A stretch of 64,000 nucleotides of DNA from Gordionus sp. m RMFG-2023 (lineage: Eukaryota; Nematomorpha; Gordioida; Chordodea; Parachordodidae), in assembly GCF_954871325.1 (NCBI RefSeq), contig NC_088775.1, positions 63,279,561 to 63,343,560 on the forward strand. The letters are read 5' to 3'. The notes under the pieces were generated by a model. The model had not been told where the DNA came from. It ran no database searches and saw only the letters and a list, made by a program, of their open reading frames with translations. The translations under genes and the position numbers were made by a program. Shown in pieces: positions 20,649 through 32,983 of the stretch. Position 1 is the stretch's first letter. Each line of letters opens with the position of its first letter.

Positions 20649-21378
20649 AATAAAATATTGAATTAAACATTAAATGATGATTTAAAAAGTTACTTCCTAA
20701 ATAGAAGTTTATTCTGATTTGTTATTGAGCTTTCAATAATTTGTTCTGTAACTGAGGATTAAATTTCCATCTATATTTAGTAAAGCTCAATTATTATAAT
20801 GTTGAAATTCTGCTAGGTTCTTATTTTCTGTAATGAAAAAAAGTTTCTCTCATTTATACTTGTTGCCAAAATTTACAGCAATTATAATAGATTGGGAAAA
20901 GATTTCAACATATATTTTAAAGTATGTAACTCCATGGCGTTTCTTGGAGAATAATTTATTTGTTAAATAAGTCGATAAAGTTGATTTTATATTTTATTTT
21001 ATTTAACACCTTTCGCCGAAATTATTTTAGTTTAGATTAACTTTTTATTTTATCGTTGCAATTTATGTTTGTTTCTTAACTTTAAAATCAATTTATTTTG
21101 ACAATTGATATATTTTTTAATATTAAGTTAAATTCAATTTTAAACTAACATTTTCTTTTTATACATAGGGTTATTTTTATTTATTTATTTTTTTAAGAAA
21201 GATATAAAAGGAACATTTATTATTGTTAAAAAAAAGATAAAATGTAATTATTTTAATATGGATAATAAAAATGTAATTGTAATAATATAAAGAATAAAAA
21301 TGTTACGTTAATTCTTCATTATTAAAATTAATTTTTCATACCAAGAAATTGTTACTTTAATTGGTCATCAGATATGGC
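20649..21378. other. AT-rich sequence, no gene seen
   Basis: No open frame or repeat was recognised; several T runs are present. Confidence 0.4.
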
Positions 21379-21386
21379 CTTCAGAT

Positions 21387-22820
21387 TAGTGTTGTTAATT
21401 TTCTTGGGCTTTTATGTGTTCAGACCGACCCGAGGTTCAGACCCGGGTGACGATTTATTGAACATATTGATTAAATTAAAAATAAAACCCATTTTTAAGA
21501 TAAAAATATTTTGTTTTTAAAAAAATTAAAATAACACATTTTTTATTTTAAAACAGTAGAAATTTTAAAAAAATGTTGAAAATAAAAACATCAGATAATT
21601 TAACTTATAAAAAGTGTAAATTGATTTTATATATTTTGGACAGGAGAAAAGATGCTTTTTTATAATCCCCCCCCCCTTATAAATAGAAACGAATATCCAA
21701 AAGTATTCTAAATATCCCAATCAAGCTCAATCTTGAAAAATTGAACATAAAATTGTTAAATTTTGATATATTTAAAAAGATTTCCAAGGCCCGACCGACT
21801 TGGCAGAATTTTTTTTTTAAATATTTGGCCCAACCCAGCCCTAACCAGATTTTTTTTTAAATTAGGCCCGGCTGGAAGCCCGTTCGGAATTTTGCAGATT
21901 ATGCAACACTCTCTTTTGAACAGTTATAATTATAAATTTGATTAAAAAAAAATTTTTTCATTTTTTTTAAAAAAAAAAAAACACATTTGTTTTCAATTAT
22001 AATGTTAAAAACTTTTATCGTTTCGTAATATCAAAAAAATATTTGTAATAACATCATCATCGCTTCAATGGTATATTTAACCATATTAAAATTGAAACAG
22101 TAAATAAAACAATATAATACAAAATTAAATGAATCGAAGGTTTAATATTTTATTCTCATTTTAGCTCAAATATATCCATAGATATCTAAAATTAACCTGA
22201 GTGCATTTTGCCCTGCCCTAATTAATTATTATTTATTGATAATTTTTTTAAGAAAATAATAATTTTAAAAATTAAATTATGATTTTTTATATTGAAGTTA
22301 AGTTTATTATATAATTATTTTTTTATAAAAAGTGTAAATTGAAGATTTTATATATCGTCAGTCTAGAATTGGAGTGCCCCACTCGACATTTTCAAAATTT
22401 TTGAGTTAGAAGTGGATAATAACTTAGTTATTACCAATATATATAAATAAAAACTAGATCAAGAAGTGGATGGATAATAACTTATTTATTCCCAATATAT
22501 ATATAAATATAAACTAGATCCAAAAATATTAATTTTTGCCAAAGTTATTGTAAAAATTGACCAATAACTTTTTCCTATATTTTATTTTAAACTTTAATGT
22601 TGATTTTCTAATTTTAAACATTTTCGCAAGTGGAATTTAATTTATTTTTATCTCAACAATGGGTTTTATTTTTAATTTAATCAACATATTTATTAAATCG
22701 TCACAACAACACGACCCGGGTCTGAACCCCGGGGGGTTCGTGCTCAGAGCTGGTTTGGTCGATTTTTTAGACCGAAACCCTGGGTCTGGGTTTTACACAA
22801 CCAACCAATTAACAACAATA
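21387..22820. mobile_element. hAT element, TAGTGTTGTTAA family, 1.4 kb, with 8-bp target duplication
   Basis: The left tip TAGTGTTGTTAATT at 21387 and the right tip (complement TATTGTTGTTAATTGG) ending at 22820 are flanked by exact 8-bp copies of CTTCAGAT (21379-21386 and 22821-22828), the hAT signature. Subterminal GC-rich inverted repeats follow (ggttcagacccgggt near 21432 and its complement near 22710), continuing about 60 bp into the AATAAAACCCATT segment. No transposase was recognised inside, so it is non-autonomous. A CCGG-rich piece of another element type lies within it at 21690-21900. Confidence 0.85.
21690..21900. mobile_element. fragment of CCGG-array hAT-like element inside the 21387 element
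   Basis: The phrase tgatatatttaaaaagattt followed by CCAAGGCCCGACCG matches 13740-13800 in the same order (gatatatttaataaaatttc then CCAAGGTCCGACCCG), with further CCCAGCCC-type motifs ending at TTTTGCAGATTATGC. It is the right-hand part of the type seen at 13043-13850. Confidence 0.6.
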
Positions 22821-22920
22821 CTTCAGATACATATTTCCTTAGAATAAAATTGAGCAATATTGTTAATATGTTCCATTTACCGTAAAGTAATATTTTTTTA
22901 TTTTATAACATTATACATTA

Positions 22921-24970
22921 CTATATAAAATTATAATATATATGATTAAACAAAAAACAAAAAGTAAGGTTACGAAAAATAAAAAGTAAAATAAGTTATT
23001 TGAATTCATAACAAGAATAAAAATATTATTTGAATAAATATAATGAATGTACGTTATATAAATTAAAACATTACTATTCAATAACCAATATTTTAATTTA
23101 TTAATTCCTATAATGTAACATTCTCCCTCTTCTACAAGCCTTCCCATAACTTCATCTAAGAATTCATAGAGAGTTTGTTGTTCAAGTGGTTTATCGTTTT
23201 GGTTGTCAATGTTGCACAAGTCACTAATCGTTGGCATGTCCAAATCGTTGGTTTGTTCGTTTTTGCACGTTTTTGTCTAAATCGTGAGCTTGATATCCTT
23301 ATCGTAAGTTGTCCTTATAAATCGTGACTTCATCTAGCTTGCTTGTAATGCTCAGTTGTTATTATTGTCATTTTTCAAAATTGTTATTATCATCAGTAAG
23401 TTGTGATTAATGAGAAATAATAGTTCATCAAATTGAATATAAAAATAAGTGAAGAATGATAAATCAATAAGATTGTTATATAAAATTTTCAGCGTTTTAG
23501 TGTTCAATTAATTTTTTGCGTTTTAGTAATTTATTTTTATTTATTTTCAATCTCCGAGGTTAAAATATGCAAATAAAATATTATTCACATTTCCCTCTCT
23601 TTAAATAAAAAATTTAAATTTCACACCCTAGTTTTAATTCAAAAAGTGTTATAAAAATTCTTCATAAGATAATTTATAGAAAATGATCTCATCACATCAT
23701 TTAAATATTTATCTAAAATGAAGATGTAACATAACCACTTGTCTTCAAGAGCTTTATTTCAAAAACATTTTTATCATATTAAGTATTACTTTAAGGGTTA
23801 TTTAAATCAATCATGTGATTTAAACCTTTTAATTCATATGTTTTAATTACATTTTAACATATTTAAAATTAAAGTTTTATCTTCTTGTTTAGGATTTTTA
23901 ATGGTTTATTTTTAATTATATCTAAGAATTCATCTTTAGGTTTAGTTAATTTACAACAATTGGTCATCATTCAAGAAATCAATATCAATATTTCACTAAG
24001 AAATTAGGTAAATAATAAGGCTTTTTATGTGTTCAAATATATCCATTATGATTTTACATTTAAGTGATTTTAAAAATTTATAACATGCCTTTATTCCGGC
24101 ATAAAATCTTAATTTATAATAACTTTTCTTCTTATGTGGATTACAATAATAAGTAATCATCATTGGTCTCACAATATAGAATTCATAACCTAACGTCCAA
24201 CTTCCATATTGGTTCTTTCTAGGTTGTCACATTAGGTTAGGTGCTGGTTATCATATTCCAGTCCAACATCCAGAGCCAGGACACCATGAAGAAAGAAGCT
24301 TTTTGCATGAAAGAACGTGCTAAGGTTTGATTCTTGGTCATCTCAATAGATTAGGCAGTCATATCAATAGATAAGGTAGTCATCTCAATAGGTAGTCATC
24401 TCAATAGGTAGTAATATCAATAGATAAGGTAGTCATCTCAATAGATTAAGCAATCATCACAATAGGTAGTCATCACAATAGGTAGTCATATCAATAGTAT
24501 GGTAGTCATCTCAATAGGTTAAGCAGTCATCAATAGATTAGGCATTGATCATGTCAATAAATTAGGTAGTCATCTCAATAGGTAGTCATCTCAATAGGTT
24601 AAGCAGTCATCTCCATAGGTTAGGTAGTAATCTCATTCTAGTCCACCACCCAGAGCCAGAGCACCATGAAAAGAACGAAGGAAAAGGATTTACCTGCGAG
24701 TAAGTAAAAATATATTTTATTATTATTAACTAACTTCTTTTTCTCTTTATACACATGCTATATATATATACTATATAAAATTATAATATATATGATTAAA
24801 CAAAAAACAAAAAGTAAGGTTACGAAAAATAAAAAGTAATATAAGTTATTTGAATTCATAACAAAAATAAAAATATTATTTGAATAAATATAATGAATGT
24901 ACGTTATATAAATTAAAACATTACTATTCAATAACCAATATTTTAATTTATTAATTCCTATAATGTAACA
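22921..24970 (-). mobile_element. LTR element 1 nested in the outer 5' LTR (minus strand)
   Basis: Its LTRs at about 22921-23114 and 24771-24970 are almost identical, so it is young relative to its host. In minus orientation the interior ends with a purine tract (gtagaagagggagaa) against an LTR starting TGTTACATTATAGG. The interior of about 1.65 kb has no recognised pol and only a short frame next to the purine tract, so it is non-autonomous and broken. It contains a short-period tandem array (24335-24640). The target duplication could not be defined because the flanking host LTR is not intact there. Confidence 0.8.
24262..24680 (-). repeat. TAGTCATCTCAATAGG tandem array with flanking repeats
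   Basis: Roughly a dozen and a half degenerate copies of aggtagtcatctcaatag (unit near 18-24 bp, some doubled) occupy about 24335-24640. The array is bracketed by two copies of a phrase containing cagagccag(a/g)(g/a)caccatgaa (about 24270 and 24650). It lies in the putative 5' leader of element 1. Confidence 0.85.
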
Positions 24971-26992
24971 CTAACTAAAAATTATTAATATTGATAAATG
25001 ATTGTTTTATTATTTTATATTAACGTATTAAATAAATATCATAAATAAAGGATTATTAATTTAAAAAATATGATCATTATTGTAGAGAAAACGAAAAATA
25101 TATTTTTATTATCTGTTTTATACTTTTTACAACGTATTTATATCATTTTTACAAAAGTAATATTTGAATAAATAAAACTAAAATGAAAATATAACCTTAA
25201 AATAAACTAAAATATAAGTTACGACTATAAAGGTTACAATTTGTAAAACTAAAATTATATTATTCAACATTCTCCTTCTTCTAAAGAAGCCTTCACATAA
25301 GTTTAATTGTATTGCCATAGTTAGTTTGTTGCTCTCATCATCTTTGTAGACAGCGGTAACAGGACTTGCCCATCCGACATCGTTCACCGGGTAAATAATT
25401 TTATCATGTATCCTTTTTTAAGTTCATTGCTCACAAGATCAATTTTTGAATAAGGAATACGTCTAAGCGGTATAATTTTAGGTTGGGCATCTCTTTTTAA
25501 ATGTAACTTGACACTTGATTTGTTGATTGGCCCATTAGTCAATTTGGATTCACACTCTTTGATCAATTTTTTTATTTCATCTTCATTAGTGACAAAATTT
25601 GCTATAAATTTATTTAAAATATTTTTGAAAGCCTTGATCCATGTACGTCCCAACGCGCCATTTTTTCTTGATTCAACGACTACCGCCTGTAAATATTTTG
25701 AGATACCTTCATAAGTCACTTTAACTTGAGTAATGCCGATGATCTTGATTAAATTTCCGTCATAAGCGGTAAGTTGTAACTCGGATTTCTAAACATCTCT
25801 AATACCAAGTTTTTAGCCAGACCATGAGGTATAATAGTATGTTTAGAGCCTGTGTCGACTTGCATACTTGTAACAATATCGTTCACTTTTAAAGTAGTCA
25901 TAAATGCATTATCTTTATCATTAAGCATGTCCCCAGATAAGTTGTTAACATTGAAATCGTTATCATCTTTGTTCTTTGTAGAGTCGACTTTCTCTTCAAT
26001 AATTTCTTCAATATTCATATTGTAATCGTTGTTATTGTATTGTATTTGCTTTCTATTATTGTTGTCGGTACCTCTATAATTATTTGAATTGTTGTTATAT
26101 TGTATTTGCTTTCTCTGACTGTTGTCGCTACCTCTTTAATTATTTGAATCGTTGCGATAAGATTGGTAATTGTTACGATTTCCGTCACCGTATTGGATCT
26201 GTTTTCTTTGATTATTATCATGCCATGTATTATTTCTACCATAATTAGATTGATTATTATTGTTGTAGCGATAGTTGTTGTAGTTATAGTTATTAATTAT
26301 CAAGGTATCTAGAATTATTATTACCGTAATTCCTATCATAGTATCTAAAATTATTGTTATAATTCCTATCTTTATTCCTATTATTAAATCTATTATCATA
26401 TTTCTAAAAATATTTCTAAAATTATTTCTAAAATTATTTCTAAAATTATTTCTAAAATTATTATCAAGTCTAAAATAATTATTATTGTCATTTCTATTAC
26501 TTGTTAAAGTTTTTATCTTTATCAGACTTTTTATCGTTATTCATATAACTTATATTATCAATATCTGATTTATCATTAATACTATCTAATCTAATTCCTA
26601 ACTCCACCATTTCATTTAAGGTTAAATTAATATTTTTACAAAATTTATATTTTATTTTGTCATTTAAGGTTGACGTACGTAATTTTTCTTTTAATCTATT
26701 GTCGTCTGAAAAGTTACATTTTTTATGCAGTTTTGATACTCTTATGTACCATTGCATGAAATTCTCACTCGAATTCTGCTGTAATAAGTTGAATTTGTTT
26801 ATTAAAATATTTTTATCTTGTACAGGTAAAAGGTAAGCTAATTTCTTAATCACTATTTTAAGATCTAATATATCGGTATCAGAGCAAATTGATTTAATAT
26901 TATCAAACACATCATCAGATAATTTATTAAGTTAAGTATTTATTTTAATGGAGTCCGGTAATGCCCTGGTCAAAAAATAACTTACTATTCTG

Positions 26993-27765
26993 CAGCGTCT
27001 ACATGAGCGGTAGGTAGTGTTGTTAAATGGCTCGTTTTGAGCCGATTTTTAAAAACGGTTAACTCAATATTTCGTCCAGAAAAATATTACGCAAGCCTCA
27101 AGATTTTGCTCATAGAAGAAACAAAGGTCTAGGCATATATTATCGAAATCTCGAGGCTTAGACAATATTTTTCTGGCTAAAATATTGAGTTAGTGAGCCG
27201 TTTAACAACACTAGCGGTAGGGGTAGGAACAATTTGCATCCCATTTTTTTGAGGGGATAGGGGGTACGCTGCTTTAATGGGGGTAGGATAAATTTTTTGG
27301 GGGGTTATCTATTAAATTTTGAGATGAAATAGGACAAAATTTATTGCTGTAAAAATTAATACTTTTATCATGGTATTATTATAATACAATTCATCGACCA
27401 AATCTATATATTGCAAACAATCATACACATTGTTTTCCAAATAAACTATCCTTTTAAATGTAATTTAAAAGGTTTAGATATTTTAGCAAGCTCATAATGC
27501 CATAATAATTAATTCATTGTAAATAATGGAGGTTTTAATTGAATTTATTATCTAAAAAATAAATTCTTTATATTCACAAAATATCGATAGTTGGTAGTAG
27601 AGATAAATTAATTTAAGTTATCCTTTTTAAATTCTTTGAAAAGAGTATCAATAATAAATAGGTGAAAATAATGATAAGAAAACTGGCGGCGATTTTTTAA
27701 GGGGGGTAGGCAAAGGTTTTTGAAGGGGGTTTGCATCCAGTGAAAATCCTGTCATGTAGACGCTG
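26993..27765. mobile_element. hAT MITE A inside LTR element 2, 8-bp target duplication
   Basis: The terminal inverted repeat CAGCGTCTACATGA (26993) matches the complement of the right end (TCATGTAGACGCTG, ending 27765). Exact 8-bp duplications of CTATTCTG flank it (26985-26992 and 27766-27773). Subterminal G runs (gggggtagg) occur on both sides. No transposase is present. Confidence 0.93.
27015..27213. mobile_element. hAT MITE B inside MITE A, 8-bp target duplication
   Basis: This 199-bp, almost fully palindromic element has tips TAGTGTTGTTAAATGGCTC and, on the complement, TAGTGTTGTTAAACGGCTC. It is flanked by exact copies of GCGGTAGG (27007-27014 and 27214-27221). It belongs to the family of the 21387-22820 element. 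Confidence 0.93.
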
Positions 27766-30186
27766 CTATTCTGTCTAAGTAAATCTCAGTGAGTAATCCA
27801 ACCAGTTTTGGAATTTTGTATATTAATTCTGGTATAGTGTCCATTATTTATTAATGATTATTATAATATTTCATATAAGTATTTGAAAATAATAATGACA
27901 CTTTATATTTTTATAAATATACACCGGAGTTGAATAAACTCCGAATCGTTATAAACGTAAAATTTTCCATCTAGTTGTTCAAAATATTTAATCATTTCCT
28001 AGAGACTAAAAAATAACATCATCACTATCGGGTTCTCTTGAATACTGTATGTCACAATCGTAAGTCAATTCATAAAGTATATCGTAAATTGATATATCCC
28101 AAAGTATATTAATAAGTTTGGAGGAAATCTTAGTGAGAATAATTTTAAAATGATGGTGGCGAGTCTTTTTTGCCAACCTCACACCGAGGCAACATGTAGA
28201 GAAAACGAAAAATATATTTTTATTATCTGTTTTATTATACTTTTTACAACGTATTTATATCATTTTTACAAAAGTAATATTTGAATAAATAAAACTAAAA
28301 TGAAAATATAACCTTAAAATAAACTAAAATATAAGTTACGACTAAAATAAAGGTTACAATTTGTGAAACTAAAATAAAGGTTACAATTCGTAAAACTAAA
28401 ATTATATTATTAAACAATTATTTTTAAACGTAAAATGTTAATCAATAAAGAATATGCTTATTTTTTGAAGAAAAGATATTGAATCTAAATAAAATGATTA
28501 AATCAAAACATGAAAATTCTTAGATATATAACCCATCTACATTCTCACCTATATTTTTATGGTAGCTAATACGAGTCATATCCAAATAAAATTCCTTAAC
28601 GATGGATGCATCTAATACCACCTAAATGACCAAATTTGTCAAGTTGGATTTTTCTAAAATTAGTAGCGATGACAGCGCCTACTTAGGGATGTTGTAAAAT
28701 TTCTTCGATACAAGCAAGATTTCCAGCGGGAAAAAGGCCGCTTTGTTTCTTTGAAGTTTATCTGACAGAGTTTTGGAGCTATGCAGACCTCCTGGACCCC
28801 ATCGCTCTTCTAGGCAAATTCAAGCTTCAACATCCTTCGAAGACCGAAAATGCTAAACTCTTCGTATTCTGTGCGGCCATGCAAAGCAATGAGGAAAAGT
28901 TTTTAGCATGGGTTACGCACATAACCAGACTCAATATAGAATGCAATTTTGGTGTCATTCAATGCATTATTGAGGAGGTCTGGCATTACCAAAGAGATCA
29001 GAAGAGCGGTTAGGAACTTTATGACCATAGAAGACATATATAATCTACGGCTAGAGGAAGATATCAGGGAGCCAAATGATATCAAGGACATGGTGAATTC
29101 GAGTGAATTATCTGGAATACAAGAGGAGATAAATTACACAGGCAGAGCTAAGAGTAGCTAAGAGACCGTACCCAAACAGGACTCTAACACACATCATAAA
29201 TCTTTTATAAAATATGATGCTTTTACCAAGCAACCTCAACCCATCTAAGCCAACTGCCGTGACAAACGTTTCGATGTACGCTACGATATATGCTTACGAC
29301 GCTACCGCGACAAACGTTTCGACGGAAGCCACGACAACCGCCACGGCAGCCGTTTTGATCAACGCTACGATAATCATTATGACAACCGCAACCGTTTTGA
29401 CAATCGCCAAAATGACTGCAACGACAATCAGGAAGTCGATAAGACAACCGCGGTTACAACTACTATGGCAACCTTCACGACTGTCGTTGTGACCATAGCC
29501 AAAGTCTTGATCAACGCGATGATCACATAGAGGCGATAATGGAAACCTATACACGTCGCGGTCAATATAGATATAGCCCTCAAGACAGCAATGATTTTCC
29601 TAAATATTTGCCTAGGCTCAACCATTGCCACAATGATAACTATACCAATAACAGATCTTATGATAATAAAGATCGTGCTTCTCAATCAGACACCAATAAT
29701 ACTATGAACATCGAAGAAATCGATGATGAAGATGTCTCAAACATCGACGTCAAAGAGTACAATTTTCAGAGTGTGGAGGTGAACAATCTGGGGGTCAATA
29801 ACACCAAAATAATGTGTACAACATCATGGTGAGCATTAACGACATTCCCACGTTGATTCAAGTGGACACTGGCACCAGGTACTCGATATTACCGAGGCAC
29901 ACAGATAAGGCTGTAGGTAATCAAGATCATAGGTCTAACCAATGTTAACGTGAAGTTTGAATAAATCACACACGTTGGAGGCCATAGTGGTGGATAGTTA
30001 TAAATGCTCCCTGCTAGGCCTTGTATGGCTCCACGCCTTCAATAATATATTAAAAACATTCAAGGTTGGTACGTAGATGATGATCAGGAGAAGGTTATTT
30101 CGACAATAAAAGAAGAACTTGAGTCAACATGCTTCAGCAAACCCAAAATAATCAGGCAAGTGAAGATTCGCCGGAAGCATGACGCT

Positions 30187-31337
30187 CATAGGCGTAGCCA
30201 GAATTTTCCTAAGGGGGGGATTAAAAAATTACTGGGGGCTTCGCCCCAGACTTCATTTGGGGCAGGCCTTCGGCTCACTTTTGCCTAGGCCGGGTTACCT
30301 TTGTCTATATATAGTCATAAAATATCTTAACAAGATAGGAGGTTAATTTTAATAAAAAAAAATAAGCCTGGAACAAATATGAAATATATTTTTATTAGTT
30401 TATATAAATATAATAAATTACTTGTATATACATTAATATAAAAGCATGGTAATCATTTATTCCAAACAAGTATAAGAAATTTATTTATAAAAAGTAAGTA
30501 AACATATAGATGATATTCCTCTATTATATAGAATTAGTTACCAAATATTACGTAAAATTCCACTTTTACAGACATATTTGACATTTAGTGAATATATTAC
30601 AGTTAATATTTTAACAAATTTTACTAATCAATGATCTTGATAATAAATATAGCAATAATTTGCATTCAATTATTTAACGCCATCTATTATAATTAAATAA
30701 AAAATGATATTAAAAATTGACTTTAAAAGATATTTTCTGATGTCCTTAGCAATATTTTATAGTTTTCTGTAAAATATAAAATTCGCTATATTGGTAAAAA
30801 TTACTTGATTGTCATATGATAATTGATAAAATTAGATATACTGTAAATCTACGGCATATTATATTCCACTGTTTGTATTGTACTTTGATTTTTTTATTTA
30901 ATTTATGATTTAATTTTATCAATAGTTTTATAATTGTATTTTACTTTTATTAAGATAAATAAATTAAAATTACTCACTTAATAAAAATATTTGATATATT
31001 ATATTATTTAGTAATTTTATAGATCTATTATTAATAATTATAATACATTTCACTTTTGTCTCAAAACTTATCTTTGGCTTATATTCCATTTCTTAAAAAG
31101 CATTTTTGGTTCACTTTTTTTATATATAAATGCTTTTTTCCAAAAATGTATAAATTATGAATAGTTTTATAAAAAAATATTACATTCTTTCTTTCAAATT
31201 ATTGTTTAAGATATATGCATACATTTTTGGGGGTCAGGGAAGGGGGATATTTTTATTAGCTTAAAATGAAATTCACAAAAAGTGATAAATTTCTGAGGGG
31301 GGATTTCCCCTTGCCCCCCCCCCTGACTACGCCTATG
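30187..31337. mobile_element. hAT element C with G-run ends, 8-bp target duplication
   Basis: Ends CATAGGCGTAGCCAGAATTT (left) and the complement CATAGGCGTAGTCAGG followed by a G run (right) are flanked by exact 8-bp duplications of ATGACGCT (30179-30186 and 31338-31345). The 1.15-kb interior is AT-rich with no recognised transposase. It sits inside the interior of the outer LTR element. Confidence 0.93.
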
Positions 31338-31704
31338 ATGACGCTGTTCCTAGAATCCTGCCCCCTAGGGTGCCATATGCCAGGATCGACGCAATGATTT
31401 GTACTAAAGGATAATATCATAGAACCTGTACCTCAAGTCAGATGGGCAAGTCCACTGACATATGTTTTCTAGAGAGACGGCACAATGGGGTTGTGTGCTG
31501 GCTTTAAAGACGCATAAACCCGGATGAACATCAATGGCATATTATGTGGCAACCACACTAATGGGCAGAGTACAACCCAGAGAAATGGTCTTGGTAAAAA
31601 CAAAAATTTTGTCAAGGGACCAGTATGAACAGTGATTTAACACGTTGTTAGTTCACTCTACATGTCCAAGGAAAACCTAGGCAGGATTTATTTGGAGGGT
31701 AGAA

Positions 31705-32044
31705 TGTTAATATGTTCCCTTTACGGTAAAGTAAAGACTGATTTATTATTTTATTTATTATTATTTTATAATATTATACATAAACCTTTTTTGTTAACGC
31801 TTCGAATGACTAACTTAAAATTATTAACATTGATAAATAATTTTATTTTTTTATATTAACGTATTAAATAAATATCATATATAAAGGATAATTAATTTGA
31901 GAAATGTGATCATTATTTTTAAACGTAAAATGTAATTCATCATTAAAAAAAATGCGTATTTTTTGTAAAAAAGATATTGAATCTAAATAAAATGATTTAA
32001 TCAAAAACATCAGAATTCATAGATTTTCAAGTATATTTATTTGC
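31705..32044 (+). repeat. 3' LTR of the outer element
   Basis: It starts TGTTAATATGTTCCC after the purine tract. It aligns with the 5' LTR pieces at 22861-22920, 24971-25080 and 28417-28560, which fixes the positions of the two nested insertions. The precise 3' edge is uncertain by a few bases. Confidence 0.82.
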
Positions 32045-32983
32045 AATATCAGGATTTAATATGTCCTAAAAATAGTTTTTAAATTGGACAGAGCCATTTG
32101 ATTAAATCGTTCATTGATTTTATACAAAAGTGAAATAAAAAAGGTTATTCTATAGTAATCTTTGTTTGAAACCACGTTAATATTAGAACAATTGTTTGCC
32201 TAGGTGCAAGACGAGACTTGCGAATCTCAAAATCATATAATCTCGCTTCGCTCGATAAGTGGTCGATATTATCTATTAGTTTTCTAAGTCGTTATATAAT
32301 GATATTCGTATAACCACAACAATTTCCATAACATTTAAAAAAAATATTGTATAAAATTGTTGTTATTAAATAATATAACTAATTCATTCCTATGAGAAGA
32401 AAATGTCTGTCGCCCAATTGAATAATGTATCTCAACTTCAGATGATATATCAGGGGCCTTCTGATATTTCTCAAAGGGTAATCAAAAGAGGCTATTCTAG
32501 ATCCAAAAATGCTGTAACAGCTTGATGTCAAAGGCTCTTCATGTTGGGAAGTTTTTTTCTTCTTGTACTCAAGAACTCTTAAAAATATACATTCAACAAA
32601 TTATCTAATAGTTACTAACCTGAAGATCTTATTTTTATTCTTCATTTTGTTCAATAGTTTTATTTGGAAGCATTGTGCATCAGATAAATAATCAGTTATT
32701 ATGATTTCTGATATTGGGTTTGGTTTATATACTTATATTAATTTTAGGTTTGGTTGATAAAATTTTCTTATACCCATCAGTGTTTAATATTTAAAAAATA
32801 TAGAAAACATGCTTCAAATTTTTGTAAAATAATATTAAAACACAAGGAAGAAAATTAAAATTAATTTAACTTTCTAAAATTTAAAATAGAATATCTTTGC
32901 ATTTCATAATTCCTGGAACCTTTTATATTTTTTCAAAAATTTTTACTAAGTGGGGATTCTCTCCTTCGCTAGCTACGCGCCTG
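32045..32983. other. AT-rich sequence ending in a hAT-type terminus
   Basis: On the minus strand, 32983 begins CAGGCGCGTAGCTAGCGAAGG, a hAT-like tip related to the GGCGTAGC ends elsewhere in the window. A short open stretch from an ATG at 32403 (about 40 codons, MSVAQLNNVSQLQ) is not identified. No left partner end was found. Confidence 0.35.

Larger units (their letters stand above)
25081..28416 (-). mobile_element. LTR element 2 nested in the outer 5' LTR (Ty3/gypsy, minus strand)
   Basis: LTRs at 25081-25269 and 28195-28416 have canonical TG...CA ends and are flanked by an exact 5-bp target duplication, ATTAT (25076-25080 and 28417-28421). They are nearly identical, the longer one carrying a small internal duplication. 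Reading on the minus strand, the interior shows a gag region (about 26910-26500), an Asn/Tyr/Arg-rich nucleocapsid-like stretch (about 26400-26030), a protease motif VDTGS (about 25860) and the beginning of reverse transcriptase (about 25700-25180). The purine tract tagaagaaggagaa precedes the 3' LTR. Most of pol is absent. It is a broken, non-autonomous copy of moderate age, younger than the outer element. Confidence 0.88.
22861..32044 (+). mobile_element. outer LTR retrotransposon fossil (Ty3/gypsy, Mag-like), host of several insertions
   Basis: The 5' LTR starts TGTTAATATGTTCC at 22861 and, once two later LTR elements are set aside, runs to about 28560. The 3' LTR is 31705-32044, preceded by a purine tract (ggagggtagaa). 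The interior shows a gag-like region (about 28860-29830) and a retroviral-type protease motif (VDTGT, about 29860). A reverse-transcriptase start resembling PPRVPYARID lies near 31360. Most of pol is not represented. The two LTRs differ noticeably, so this is the oldest LTR element of the nest; it is broken many times. A possible target duplication, gcaatat, lies at 22854 and 32043. A hAT element occupies 30187-31337. Confidence 0.8.

Noticed and set aside
24335-24640. Possible CRISPR-like array
   Set aside because: The units are short and contiguous, with no unique spacers of constant length, and they lie inside a eukaryotic LTR element.
29214-29685. Several overlapping frames on both strands with Ala/Thr/Val-rich or Cys/Arg-rich products
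   Set aside because: They overlap the nucleocapsid-like part of the outer LTR element, where a short repeated GACAAC/CGACAACC-like pattern keeps several frames open at once.
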